Source: CAZMGY01 sp964565945 [NCBI: uncultured bacterium] | Lineage (GTDB): Bacteria > GCA-001730085 | DNA: 64,000 bases | Assembly: GCA_964565945.1 (NCBI GenBank) | Contig: CAZMGY010000011.1 | Location: 1-64,000, forward strand | Direction of reading: 5' to 3' | Part shown: one piece after another, positions 16,920-25,122 of the stretch | Layout: each line of letters begins with the position of its first letter | How positions within the stretch are numbered: the first letter of the stretch is position 1 | Made by a program: the position numbers and the translations under genes | The notes under the pieces: generated by a model | The model's input: the letters and a program-made list of their open reading frames with translations, nothing else | Databases searched by the model: none | What the model was told of the DNA's origin: nothing

Positions 16920-18548
16920 ATGCAATTAAAATTATGGACAACCCTATTGTTGGGTATTTTCTTGGTGGTTGAGCCTGTGTGGGCTCAAAGTATGTTTCGT
17001 AAGGTTAAAAGTGTAAGTGACAATAAAGATTTTAAGGCTAAAAAAGTAACTGAAGCAGCCATGGGAATATCTCTGAATGGGGTTAAAGTGGCTCGTGTAC
17101 CTAACAAAGTTTCAGCTATTCAGATTCCTGAAGATATCGGGGTTGTGAAAACCTCCTATCGAGGGGTTGGCGATCGTCTTGTTGTGCATATTCAGGACGC
17201 TCACTGTAACTACGAAGCACAGACCAATATTTATAAAATTATCAAAAATTTGGCCGAAAACAACAATGTTCGCTTGTTGGCGGTGGAAGGCTCGGTAGGT
17301 TTTATTGATGTGACACCTTTTTCGTCGTTTCCCGATCAGAAAATCAAAGAAGAGGTGGCGGATTTTTTTATGAAAAAAGGCCGGATCACGGGACCAGAGT
17401 ATTATGCGATCACTTCGGAGAAGGATATGGAGCTTTTTGGTATCGAAGACAAAGACAAGTATGCGAAAAACTTGGATGCTTTTAAGAAAACCATGCCTTA
17501 TCGTCCCCGTTTTGAGTCGGTTGTGGCCAAGCTTAAAAATATTTTTGAACAGTTGAAGCCCAAAATTTATAATCGGCAGTTAATTTTGATGGATAGTAAG
17601 GAAAAGGCTCATGATGATCAAGAGATAACTTTTAGTAAGTACTGCGATTTTTTGATTGGAATGGCCAAAAAATCCAAGCTCAATCTTAAAGAATACAGTA
17701 ATATGCTGCAGTTTTCCGTGGTTTCTAACTTGGAAGATGAAATTGACTTTGACAAGGTGGACGAAGAACGAAATGCGTTGATCGAAGGGATTCGCAAGCG
17801 TTTATCGAAGCGTTACTTTCACGAATTGGTTCTTAAAACGACCCATTATAAGAACGGAAAACTGACAGCTGGTGAGTATCATGACTACATTATAAAGTTG
17901 GCGCGTGGTCGTAAAGTCGACCTGGACAACTATAAGAACTTAGGCAACTACACCGAATATATGTTGGCCTATGAGGGGATTGATCACGATGAACTTTTGC
18001 GTGAAAAAGAGATTGTGGAAGATGACGTTAAAATGACAATTTTTGAAAACACAGAGCAAAAATTGATGGCTGATTTGGACAAAGTACTCAAAAAAATTGA
18101 TGGCTTTTATCAATTGGAGATGACTCGGGATGACTTGAATTTTTACAAACGTAAAAAAGATCTCTTTTCGTTTGCAAAGTTTTTGTCTTTTATCGGTACC
18201 TATGCACCGCGCTATAATGTTTCGTTTGATTTGCCTTCGAACATTGTGGAGCTAGATCAGTATTATGGCGACTTTATTGATTATTACGCTTGTGCTAAGA
18301 GTCGTGATGAGGTGCTGAATAATAAAACTTTGGTTCGAATGGATGAGATGGGCGAAAAAATTTCTGTTCAGGTTTGCGGGGGTTTTCACACCGATGGCAT
18401 GATGCGTGAATTGAAGGATAAAAAGATTTCTTACGTTGTGTTGGCGCCACGGATTACCAAAGATGATCCTAATAATCCATACTTGGATATTTTATTGGGT
18501 CGGACACAACCTTTCGATGACCTCTTCGAAGAGGAAGAGGTCGCTTAG
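16920..18548 (+). CDS. exported ChaN/TraB-like protein of unknown function
   Basis: 542 residues with a signal peptide (about 1-22, ending WAQ). A first conserved block is VVHIQDAHCNYEAQ (88-101), then LLAVEGSVGFID; a second is VCGGFHTDG (about 485-493) near the end. A GxxH or DxH motif at the N-side and GGFHT at the C-side resemble the ChaN/TraB/GumN (Tiki-like) superfamily, whose members are metal- or haem-binding or protease-like. Between them is a long helical insert (about 160-430) rich in Lys, Asp and Glu. I think I have seen this architecture in Omnitrophota genomes but cannot check. It has its own promoter and is monocistronic. A shorter decayed relative appears to lie 450 bp downstream. 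Confidence 0.65.
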   Translation: MQLKLWTTLLLGIFLVVEPVWAQSMFRKVKSVSDNKDFKAKKVTEAAMGISLNGVKVARVPNKVSAIQIPEDIGVVKTSYRGVGDRLVVHIQDAHCNYEAQTNIYKIIKNLAENNNVRLLAVEGSVGFIDVTPFSSFPDQKIKEEVADFFMKKGRITGPEYYAITSEKDMELFGIEDKDKYAKNLDAFKKTMPYRPRFESVVAKLKNIFEQLKPKIYNRQLILMDSKEKAHDDQEITFSKYCDFLIGMAKKSKLNLKEYSNMLQFSVVSNLEDEIDFDKVDEERNALIEGIRKRLSKRYFHELVLKTTHYKNGKLTAGEYHDYIIKLARGRKVDLDNYKNLGNYTEYMLAYEGIDHDELLREKEIVEDDVKMTIFENTEQKLMADLDKVLKKIDGFYQLEMTRDDLNFYKRKKDLFSFAKFLSFIGTYAPRYNVSFDLPSNIVELDQYYGDFIDYYACAKSRDEVLNNKTLVRMDEMGEKISVQVCGGFHTDGMMRELKDKKISYVVLAPRITKDDPNNPYLDILLGRTQPFDDLFEEEEVA

Positions 18549-18573
18549 TATAGTAATTTCGCGACCAGGTTTA

Positions 18574-18630
18574 TGTCATCCCGTGGCTTGCTTGTCGTGT
18601 ACCTTACATGGTCTTGTGGATCGCGGGATC
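18574..18630. repeat. dispersed palindromic repeat, copy with a longer loop
   Basis: Begins TGTCATCCCGTGGCTTG and ends GATCGCGGGATC, with about 25 extra bases in the loop. Compared on the opposite strand it shares CCACGGGATGACA with the copies at 60312-60340 and 30759-30787. Confidence 0.55.
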
Positions 18631-18743
18631 GAAAACCACTTAAATAAAGCTCGACAGTATTTTTGAAAATTTACATATCTCTGATCACTGTTTTTCACCC
18701 AAGGGTTATTCTTTAGAATGGAGTGAGGGGTTCTTTTTATTTA

Positions 18744-18929
18744 ATGCTTCACGTGACTCTTCAGGGGGAGGTGTCTTATGTGAGTTTTGAAACCAATAAA
18801 AAAGAAAAAGAAGATCTGTCTAGGATATTGCAGAATGTTCACTTGATTTCTCAAGGATACACAATTGATGTAATTCAATTAAGAAGGGAAAAGCGCCTTA
18901 CTATTGAAAATTATCGGAAGCGTTTTTGA
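18744..18929 (+). CDS. small hypothetical protein, doubtful
   Basis: A 61-residue frame from ATG 18744 (a GTG at 18723 would extend it) ending at TGA 18927-18929. The composition is protein-like, with a mixed beta and charged pattern (VTLQGEVSYVSFETNKKEKE) and a basic C-terminus. There is no recognisable domain and no clear ribosome site. It lies in a gap that holds other gene debris, so it may be a fragment rather than a working gene. Confidence 0.3.
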   Translation: MLHVTLQGEVSYVSFETNKKEKEDLSRILQNVHLISQGYTIDVIQLRREKRLTIENYRKRF

Positions 18930-18980
18930 CAAATTTTACTTGTACAAATATGCCAATTTAGTTTATCCTAGGGAGGGGAA

Positions 18981-19040
18981 TGTGTGGTTCTTCGCAATGG
19001 GGTCAAAGTAGCACGATCCATTGAATTCCGATACTCTTGA
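18981..19040 (+). pseudogene. fossil of a second ChaN/TraB-like gene N-terminus
   Basis: The frame reads VVLRNGVKVARSIEF and stops at 19038. NGVKVAR is identical to residues 53-59 of the intact protein upstream, while the DNA of these seven codons (18996-19016) differs only at third positions. That pattern indicates an old duplicate that diverged under selection and then decayed. Confidence 0.4.
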
Positions 19041-19188
19041 TCGCGTTACTATAGAAAGCATTTGAAACGAATAATTATAATCTAACGATTCATAGAGAGA
19101 TTTTTATTTTGCTTGCGTTTCTTGAACGCCGCTTAAACGATGTGATTTTAAATACAACGATGACTGGATGAGTAGTAAGGAGTGAAGT

Positions 19189-19662
19189 ATGGAAAAGGTC
19201 TATTTGTCGCGCAAAGGGTACCAAAATTTTAAAGAAGAACTTGAGCACTTAAAGGCAGAGGTGCGACCAGGGCTATCCAAAAAAATTGAGGAAGCCCGCA
19301 TGCATGGTGATCTTAAAGAAAATGCGGAGTATCATGCTGCTCGTGAAGAACAAGGTTTGACCGAAGCCCGTATTAATGAAATTCAAGATAAAATGGCTCG
19401 TACTCAAATCATTGATGACCAAGACATTGCTTCGGATGCCATTTATGTGGGGGCTACGGTCACTCTCTATGATCAAGATATAGACACCGAAATTGTTTAC
19501 ACCTTAGTGTCGGAAGATGAAGCTGATTTTGCTGAGGGTAAAATTTCGATCAGTTCTCCTGTGGGCAAAGCCCTATTGGGTTATAAAGTGGATGAATTGG
19601 TCGAAATAAAGGTTCCAGCGCGAACCATTGTGTACAAAGTGGTTAAGATTGAACGTCTATAG
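19189..19662 (+). CDS. greA: transcription elongation factor GreA
   Basis: 157 residues, normal length. The N-terminal coiled coil has the acidic tip DLKENAEYHAAREEQ (about 42-56), the part that enters the RNA polymerase secondary channel and promotes cleavage of backtracked RNA. The C-terminal FKBP-like domain contains ISISSPVGKALLGYKVDE (about 122-139). It acts in the cytoplasm on RNA polymerase. AAGGAGTG precedes the ATG. The next gene starts inside its end, which suggests coupling. Confidence 0.97.
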   Translation: MEKVYLSRKGYQNFKEELEHLKAEVRPGLSKKIEEARMHGDLKENAEYHAAREEQGLTEARINEIQDKMARTQIIDDQDIASDAIYVGATVTLYDQDIDTEIVYTLVSEDEADFAEGKISISSPVGKALLGYKVDELVEIKVPARTIVYKVVKIERL

Positions 19663-20536
19663 ATATCTTCGTTGGGGGCTTGTTGTGATGCTTATTGGGG
19701 GTCAGATGCTAAAGGCTCAAACGTCCGATGTTTATCTTCAACAAGCCGAGAAGGTGACAGCTCCTTTGCAACGATTGGATTGGTTAACAGCGGCCATTGA
19801 GGAAAATCGAGATCCTCATTGGCCGTTTTTGCATATGGCTTATTACCAACGTGGGTTGGCTTACCGCGATATGGGCTTTTGGGAGGAAGCTGCGGAAGAT
19901 TTTGGGCGTAGTTTGGTTTACTTTAAAGGCTATATTCCAGCCTACTATGAACGAGCGGCCGTTTTAGCCAAGTTGGAACGCTGGTCAGAGGTTTTGGAGG
20001 AGCTCAGTTTGGTAGAGCAAGTGGAGGTGAATGCGTTTACGCATTATGCACAGCGCGGAGAAGCATATTATGCTTATGGTGACTACAAAAGTGCTTTGAA
20101 TAACTTTTACTGGGCGATTCGGATTGGGCAGTTTTCTTTAACCATTTTTGAAAAAATGGTTTTGGCGCATATTCGTGGTCATGAATATGAAAAGGCACTT
20201 CAAGTTCTGAAAGATTGGAAGTCCGAAATCGATCGGGATGATTTATACTATTTCCTAAAAGGGTTGATTTATTTTTTAATGCAGAAGGCTCGGGAGTGGG
20301 AGGTTTATAAAGATAAGTTGACCCTCTATACTGCTAAGAGCGATGCGCTTTATGTTGATTTGGGAGAGCGGGCTGAGACAGCTTTTGTACGAGCTGACCA
20401 GTTGGGTTTTAATGAACGTAGTAGTGGCGAATGGAAAGAGATTCCTCGGGTACGCGAACATTTGAATGATTTCTTGAGGTTTTATTTGAAATCGAGTAAG
20501 TTGAAATCTATGAAGTCAGGAACAGGAGTTAACTAA
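19649..20536 (+). CDS. exported tetratricopeptide-repeat protein
   Basis: About 295 residues. An N-terminal hydrophobic segment (RWGLVVMLIGGQMLKAQ) reads as a signal peptide. TPR-like helical pairs follow, for example AYYQRGLAYRDMGFWEEAAEDFGRS, read in parts, the segment AYYERAAVLAKLERWSEVLEE and a YYAYGDYKSALNNFYWAI segment. The start is uncertain: TTG 19649 gives a sensible signal peptide and a 14-bp overlap with greA, while ATG 19688 would leave a shorter leader. TPR proteins mediate protein contacts; nothing shows the partner. The LOG-family gene follows after 3 bp, probably in one operon. Confidence 0.65.
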   Translation: MNVYRYLRWGLVVMLIGGQMLKAQTSDVYLQQAEKVTAPLQRLDWLTAAIEENRDPHWPFLHMAYYQRGLAYRDMGFWEEAAEDFGRSLVYFKGYIPAYYERAAVLAKLERWSEVLEELSLVEQVEVNAFTHYAQRGEAYYAYGDYKSALNNFYWAIRIGQFSLTIFEKMVLAHIRGHEYEKALQVLKDWKSEIDRDDLYYFLKGLIYFLMQKAREWEVYKDKLTLYTAKSDALYVDLGERAETAFVRADQLGFNERSSGEWKEIPRVREHLNDFLRFYLKSSKLKSMKSGTGVN

Positions 20537-20539
20537 ACG

Positions 20540-21589
20540 ATGGATCATAAAAAAAATAAGTACAGCACTGGCTTGGAGTGGCACGATAATAAAATTAAGG
20601 AGTTGGCCGATTTATGTTCAACTTTTGAACACCAGCCCTATATCAAAGAAATTTTGACTACTGTGGTTAAAATGGGTTTAGAGAAAACGGACAATATCGA
20701 CCTTAAACTTGTGAACACTGCGCTTAAAGACATGTGCTATAGTTTTTTGAAATTATCGGCATATCGGAGTATCCGCAAAGTGATTGTTTTTGGTTCGGCA
20801 CGCACGCTCGAAGATGATCCTGTCTATATTATGGCGCAAAAATTTTCGAAACGAATTGTCGACGAGGACTATATGGTGATCACTGGTGCGGGGCCTGGTG
20901 TTATGGAAGCGGGAAACCGCGGAGCTGGGCGCGCCAAAAGTTTTGGTGTTAATATCAATTTGCCCTTTGAGCAAGAAGCTAATCCTTACATCGACAACGA
21001 TCATAAATTGATCAACTTTAATTATTTCTTTACGCGTAAGTTGATTTTTATCAAAGAGTCTTGCGCAACAGCTATTTTTCCTGGTGGGTTTGGAACACTT
21101 GATGAAGCTTTTGAAAATATGACTTTGTTTCAAACGGGCAAAAGTGTGCCGCGACCGATTCTTTTGATGGAGCCAGAAGGGGGGACGTATTGGACCAAAT
21201 GGCAAGAATTCATGTGTGAAACCTTGTTAAAACCAGGCTATATCAGTGAGACAGATTTAGAGTTGTTTCAGATTTGCTATTCGATTGAAGATGCGGTTGA
21301 GGTGATCACTAAGTTCTACTCGGTGTACCACTCGATTCGCAACATTGACCCGTTCACGGTTATACGCCTGAATCGACCGATTTCTCAAAACCCATTGGAT
21401 CAAATTCGCGAGGAATTCAAAAAACTTTTCGTCGATGGAGAGCTTGTGCAACAAGATGCTTTGCCCGAGGAGGTTGAGCGCAATGAGTTTCCTGAATTGC
21501 CGCGTTTGGTGTTTCGCTTTGAACATCGAGACTATGGTTTATTGAAACGGATGCTTGATCGGCTTAACCATGACGATAAATTGTATTAA
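20540..21589 (+). CDS. LOG-family Rossmann-fold protein (TIGR00730-like), long form
   Basis: 349 residues. The central Rossmann domain has FGSARTLEDDP (about 86), GAGPGVMEAGNRGA (about 114-127) and the family signature PGGFGTLDEAFE (about 183-194). Proteins with PGGxGTxxE include cytokinin-activating LOG phosphoribohydrolases and the nucleotide 5'-monophosphate nucleosidase PpnN. The extra N-terminal roughly 80 and C-terminal roughly 100 residues make it longer than plain LOG (about 190) and closer in build to PpnN-like enzymes. It probably hydrolyses nucleoside monophosphates to base and ribose 5-phosphate. It follows the TPR gene by 3 bp. Confidence 0.8.
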   Translation: MDHKKNKYSTGLEWHDNKIKELADLCSTFEHQPYIKEILTTVVKMGLEKTDNIDLKLVNTALKDMCYSFLKLSAYRSIRKVIVFGSARTLEDDPVYIMAQKFSKRIVDEDYMVITGAGPGVMEAGNRGAGRAKSFGVNINLPFEQEANPYIDNDHKLINFNYFFTRKLIFIKESCATAIFPGGFGTLDEAFENMTLFQTGKSVPRPILLMEPEGGTYWTKWQEFMCETLLKPGYISETDLELFQICYSIEDAVEVITKFYSVYHSIRNIDPFTVIRLNRPISQNPLDQIREEFKKLFVDGELVQQDALPEEVERNEFPELPRLVFRFEHRDYGLLKRMLDRLNHDDKLY

Positions 21590-21662
21590 TATATAGCAAT
21601 AGTGTCCAGAAAAGGATGCCATAGCTTGCTACGTTTTATTTAAAGCCAAAGATTAATATTTG

Positions 21663-21691
21663 TTGAGTTAAATCTTAATTTATGCTAAAAT
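21663..21691 (+). promoter_or_regulatory. promoter with extended -10
   Basis: TTGAGT (21663-21668), 17-bp spacer, TAAAAT (21686-21691) with an upstream TGC. It drives the small exported protein gene at 21751. Confidence 0.65.
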
Positions 21692-21750
21692 AAGGGGGTA
21701 CTTAGAGTTGTGTCGTAGTAAACTACTGAAGCGTGGAGGGTTAGCTTGTT

Positions 21751-22227
21751 ATGAAGAAGTTATTTTTAGCGTCGGTATTGGCTGTCTTGTCCCCATCATT
21801 GTGGGCTGTTAGTTTAGAACAATCTGCTTCGACTATGCAAGAAGCGCTTAGACATCAATCGGACTACGCATATCATCAAGCCGATGTTGTCGTTGAACCC
21901 GAAGTGCAAGAAGATGTCCTTGTTGTGCTTAATCCTATTGCTCAACGTTTGGCTTTTTTCACCAATCACAGTCATTTAGTGTCTCATCAAGCCAGCAATT
22001 ATTTTCGACAACGCTACGAAGGTTATACGGTGACTCCAGAGACCGATTGGTCTTTGCGATCGCTTCCTTCTTTGTATACTTTTGAGGCTTATGGCTTGGA
22101 AAACTTCTTACCCGTTTTGTCTCCTTGGTCTTTTTCTTGGGTAGATGTGGATATGTCTCGTGACTATATTCATTTGAATCTAAGAAATAGCTATCAGATC
22201 CAACGCGCTGTTTTGAAATTTTCTTAA
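21751..22227 (+). CDS. small exported protein of unknown function
   Basis: 158 residues with a clear signal peptide (MKKLFLASVLAVLSPSLWA, cleavage near residue 19). The mature part has no cysteines and no recognised domain; it is rich in aromatic residues toward the end (ENFLPVLSPWSFSWVDVDMS). GGAGGG lies about 10 bp upstream of the ATG, and a good extended -10 promoter lies further up. It appears to be transcribed alone or with the lipoprotein gene 147 bp downstream, which has its own -10. Probably periplasmic; no function can be assigned. Confidence 0.7.
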   Translation: MKKLFLASVLAVLSPSLWAVSLEQSASTMQEALRHQSDYAYHQADVVVEPEVQEDVLVVLNPIAQRLAFFTNHSHLVSHQASNYFRQRYEGYTVTPETDWSLRSLPSLYTFEAYGLENFLPVLSPWSFSWVDVDMSRDYIHLNLRNSYQIQRAVLKFS

Positions 22228-22277
22228 ACGGTTCGTTCTCCAAACTCTTGGGAAAACTTTATTCTTGACGGTAGCTG

Positions 22278-22286
22278 TGCTACAAT
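22278..22286 (+). promoter_or_regulatory. extended -10 element of the lipoprotein gene
   Basis: TGCTACAAT, without a convincing -35 (TTTATT at 22258-22263 gives a 17-bp spacer). Confidence 0.45.
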
Positions 22287-22373
22287 CAGTATCTCTTCAC
22301 ACATTCTTATGTTTGTATGTTTGTGGCTATTTGATGGGTGTTAAATTTTGCCAGAGGGGGGGTAGGAGGGGGG

Positions 22374-22838
22374 ATGAAGAAACGTTTTTTTGTTTGGGCA
22401 GGGATGCTGGGGTCCATGCTTTTAAGTGGCTGTTTAACGATGCAGCCCACAAATCGGAGAAGCACTGACGAACAGTATATGTCGAATCTTTATGGGAAAA
22501 AGGCTCGTGAAGAAGCCTCTGAAATGTCGATGAATCTTAAGTTTGAAGACATTCCGATTCCAGCTGGTTTTGACTTGGATTATAAAGAGTCCTTTGTGTT
22601 TAGCAACGGTGTTTCTCAGGTGGGTATTTTGCGCTACATTGGGCGCGCCGATTTGACGTCGTTGACGACCTTTTTTAAAAGTCAGATGCCCATGTACAAT
22701 TGGGAAATGATCGTTATAGTGGAGTATAAGCGCGTGATTCTTAATTTTGAAAAAGAAACACAGACGTGTACAATTATTTTAGAGCCCTTGGGAGGTCGTG
22801 TAATTATAACGATTGCGTCGGGTCCGATTGGCCAATAA
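22374..22838 (+). CDS. lipoprotein of unknown function
   Basis: 154 residues. The signal peptide ends in the lipobox LLSGC with Cys20, so the mature protein should be lipid-anchored to the inner or outer membrane. The mature domain has a repeated beta pattern (SFVFSNGVSQVGILRYIGRA, then an FFKSQMPMYNWEM segment) of a type I have seen in lipoproteins of Deltaproteobacteria and related groups, but I cannot name the family. ATG 22374 follows AGGAGGGGGG; the in-frame start at 22338 lies before the ribosome site and is rejected. The next gene follows after 24 bp. Confidence 0.75.
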   Translation: MKKRFFVWAGMLGSMLLSGCLTMQPTNRRSTDEQYMSNLYGKKAREEASEMSMNLKFEDIPIPAGFDLDYKESFVFSNGVSQVGILRYIGRADLTSLTTFFKSQMPMYNWEMIVIVEYKRVILNFEKETQTCTIILEPLGGRVIITIASGPIGQ

Positions 22839-22862
22839 TAGCAGAAAATTTAAGGAGATAGT

Positions 22863-23537
22863 ATGTCGAAGCCGAAACATCACATGACACGTCATGAATT
22901 GAAAGAAGACCAAGTCCTGGGAGCTATGGAAGGCTTTTGGTCTTATGTTGGTTTGCACAAAGAAAAGCTGATTATAGCTTTTGTTATGATCGTTGTGAGT
23001 GCAGGAATCTATGTGTCGCTTGAAAAAGTGCAGCAACGTCGTCGAGAAGATGTTTTTCTTTCTTTGCATCAAGCCAAAAAGGACTTGAAGGGCACTCATA
23101 AAGATAAAGCTATGGTGCAGCTGAAGAATATTGTGGATAAGTATCCGAAATCGGTTGAAGCCTTGGAAGCCCTACTGTTGTTGGGGGAAGAGTATTACAA
23201 CCTGGGCAAGTATCAGATGTGTGTTGATTTGACCAAGCATATGCTTAAAAAGAAAGGGGCTTCTAGCAAGATAGGGCAACAATTGCTGTTGATTCAAGCT
23301 TTGAGCTTTGAGCAAATGGGCGAATTTCAGTATGCGGCGAAGACTTATGTTCGTCTGATAGATCAAGATCCGCGCACTTACATTGTTCCCGAAGCCAAAT
23401 TGTCATTGGCACGCTGTTATCGACAATTGTCGCGTGATGATGAAGCCAAAGAGTTGTATCAGTCGGTAATATTGGATTATCCCGAATCAAATTGGGCTCA
23501 AAAGGCGGCTTCGCTCGTTGCCTTAATGAAGTCTTAA
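22863..23537 (+). CDS. YfgM-like membrane-anchored TPR protein
   Basis: 224 residues. A short cytoplasmic N-terminus (about 1-35) leads into one membrane segment (KLIIAFVMIVVSAGIYVSL, about 38-56), then helical repeats of the TPR type (KYPKSVEALEALLLLGEEYY, then QYAAKTYVRLIDQDPRTYI and a LSRDDEAKELYQSVILDYP segment). This matches the YfgM/tol-pal-like architecture: YfgM is a periplasmic-facing TPR partner of the SecYEG translocon and chaperones. AAGGAG precedes the ATG. Neighbours are a lipoprotein and a PilZ protein, consistent with a general envelope cluster. Confidence 0.7.
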   Translation: MSKPKHHMTRHELKEDQVLGAMEGFWSYVGLHKEKLIIAFVMIVVSAGIYVSLEKVQQRRREDVFLSLHQAKKDLKGTHKDKAMVQLKNIVDKYPKSVEALEALLLLGEEYYNLGKYQMCVDLTKHMLKKKGASSKIGQQLLLIQALSFEQMGEFQYAAKTYVRLIDQDPRTYIVPEAKLSLARCYRQLSRDDEAKELYQSVILDYPESNWAQKAASLVALMKS

Positions 23538-23561
23538 ATCGTCTTAAGGGAGAATCCCTAC

Positions 23562-23966
23562 GTGGTTTTTTTAGAACAAAATGTTAGAGTATATGAGCGT
23601 TTTTCACGGGCAAGTTATTTATTTTATTCGATCCATCGGGTCGGTAAAAATAAGCCGGTAATTTCTTTTGAGCGTAGTATTTTTAGAAGCATCAGCGCAG
23701 GAGGTCTTTTTTTTGAGACATTTTCTCTTAAGGAGTCCATCTTGAAGCGATTATCGCGAGGGGAATATCAATTTTTATTGCAAGTGGAGTTATCAGAAAT
23801 GACCCAGCCACTGACCTTATGGTCGAGGGTGTGCTGGTGCAAGGGAGCCTCGGATTATTTAGAAAGTCATAAGAATGGGTTTGGTGTTGAATTTATCGAT
23901 ATTGCACAAACTCAACGTGAACGCTTGCAGGATTTTGTGGCTGGGCAAATACTCAAGATGGTGTAA
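23562..23966 (+). CDS. PilZ-domain protein, probable c-di-GMP receptor
   Basis: 134 residues starting with GTG at 23562 behind AAGGGAGA. The N-terminal ERFSRASY provides the RxxxR-type arginine region of PilZ, here with one Arg replaced or shifted. The second element is the SISAGGLFFET strand (about 48-58) in place of the usual D/NxSxxG, and the domain closes with GFGVEFIDI (about 107-115). PilZ domains bind cyclic di-GMP and pass the signal to motility, polysaccharide or transcription machinery. The motif is imperfect, so ligand binding is uncertain. It lies 6 bp before cysE. Confidence 0.7.
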   Translation: MVFLEQNVRVYERFSRASYLFYSIHRVGKNKPVISFERSIFRSISAGGLFFETFSLKESILKRLSRGEYQFLLQVELSEMTQPLTLWSRVCWCKGASDYLESHKNGFGVEFIDIAQTQRERLQDFVAGQILKMV

Positions 23967-23972
23967 ACAACA

Positions 23973-24872
23973 ATGAGTTCCTTGAATGAAAAAAAACTCA
24001 ATAACTTGATTGATCAACTTGTGACGACCTACAAAAAACATGGAATTAATCATATCGAAGGTTTGTGCTTACCTAATCCCAAGGTGATCGATGAGGTGAT
24101 TGATTCCCTATCCAATATTATTTTTCCTGGTTACACCTATGAAGAAGAAGTGACCAAAGCCAATTTGAATCATTATGTGGGTGATTTGATCAGCCAGGTT
24201 CATCGGCGATTAGTGCCCGAAGTGGCCAAGGGTTTAGGTTATCAAAAAAAAGAAAGTTCAGCTGCTTTTACAAAAGAAGCTGAATTGATTGTGATCAAGT
24301 TTTTGGATCAGCTGGCCGATGTGTGCACGGTTCTTAAAACTGATATCGAAGCGGCCGAAGGTGGGGATCCTGCCGCTCAGTCGTTTGATGAGATTATTCT
24401 GAGTTATCCGTGTACCTATGCCATTATGGTGCATCGTTTGGCGCATGAACTGTTTAAGGCAGGTGTTCCTTTGATTCCTCGGATCATGAGCGAAAGGGCT
24501 CATTCGGTGACTGGGATTGATATTCATCCTGGTGCTAAGATTGGTCAGCACTTTTTTATCGATCATGGCACGGGTGTGGTGATTGGCGAAACCTGTGATA
24601 TTGGCCATCACGTTAAGCTGTACCAAGGTGTGACCTTGGGAGCAATGAGTTTTCCTAAAGATGGCAAAGGGCGGGTGATCAAAGGTAAAAAACGTCATCC
24701 CATCTTGGCCGATGGTGTGACCATTTATGCTGGAGCCACTATTTTAGGGGCGATTCAGATTGGTGAAAACTCAGTTGTTGGTGGAAATGTATGGTTAACG
24801 GATTCGATTCCACCGAATACTGTTGTGACTATTTCGGAACCAGACCTGGTGATTCGCACCAAATTCAAATAA
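23973..24872 (+). CDS. cysE: serine O-acetyltransferase
   Basis: 299 residues. An alpha-helical N-terminal half with the HRLAHELFKAGVPLIPR helix (about 153-169) is followed by GIDIHPGAKIGQHFFIDHGT and VVIGETCDIGHHVKLYQGVT, the left-handed beta-helix of hexapeptide repeats that forms the active site with the catalytic Asp-His pair (DHG). It makes O-acetylserine from serine and acetyl-CoA, the carbon skeleton for cysteine. The extended N-terminus (about 170 residues) is like the longer EpsC/SatA-type enzymes. No cysK is adjacent; the methionine genes metX/metW follow. Confidence 0.93.
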   Translation: MSSLNEKKLNNLIDQLVTTYKKHGINHIEGLCLPNPKVIDEVIDSLSNIIFPGYTYEEEVTKANLNHYVGDLISQVHRRLVPEVAKGLGYQKKESSAAFTKEAELIVIKFLDQLADVCTVLKTDIEAAEGGDPAAQSFDEIILSYPCTYAIMVHRLAHELFKAGVPLIPRIMSERAHSVTGIDIHPGAKIGQHFFIDHGTGVVIGETCDIGHHVKLYQGVTLGAMSFPKDGKGRVIKGKKRHPILADGVTIYAGATILGAIQIGENSVVGGNVWLTDSIPPNTVVTISEPDLVIRTKFK

Positions 24873-24893
24873 AAGACCCTTGAGTAATAAGAA

Positions 24894-25037
24894 GTGTGCC
24901 AAGCTCCTCAATCTTTGGCTCCGAGTGACACCGATCTTTTAGAGGTTTTGTATGAAAGTGGTTTGGTGGCAATCAAACTGGTGGTCTATTATGCCGATAT
25001 AGGGCAAGAGGAGCTTTTTTTTGGAAAGGGGGTCTAG
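24894..25037 (+). CDS. doubtful small ORF between cysE and metX
   Basis: A 47-residue frame from GTG 24894 to TAG 25035. It reads CQAPQSLAPSDTDLLEVLYE followed by SGLVAIKLVVYYADIG, which is protein-like and contains an LAP segment reminiscent of other N-termini here. No ribosome site is obvious and I recognise nothing. It may be a gene fragment. Confidence 0.25.
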   Translation: MCQAPQSLAPSDTDLLEVLYESGLVAIKLVVYYADIGQEELFFGKGV

Positions 25038-25075
25038 CAACGTTTTCCAAAAGTCCGCCTAAGCTTAATCAACAA

Positions 25076-25084
25076 TGCTATAAT
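25076..25084 (+). promoter_or_regulatory. extended -10 element of metX
   Basis: TGCTATAAT matches the extended -10 consensus exactly and lies 38 bp before the start codon. No good -35 is visible, as expected for extended -10 promoters. Confidence 0.55.
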
Positions 25085-25122
25085 GGCGTCTACTTTAACA
25101 TGAAAGAAGGAGTTGGATATCG

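Larger units (their letters stand above)
18549..19188. other. 640-bp gap with a palindromic repeat, a doubtful small ORF and a fossil of the upstream gene
   Basis: The gap contains one copy of the dispersed palindromic repeat (18574-18630), a possible small coding frame (18744-18929) and a frame at 18981-19040 that encodes NGVKVAR, a segment also present near residue 53 of the ChaN/TraB-like protein. The last 100 bp presumably carry the greA promoter (a TATAAT is at 19076-19081, without a good -35). Confidence 0.5.
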
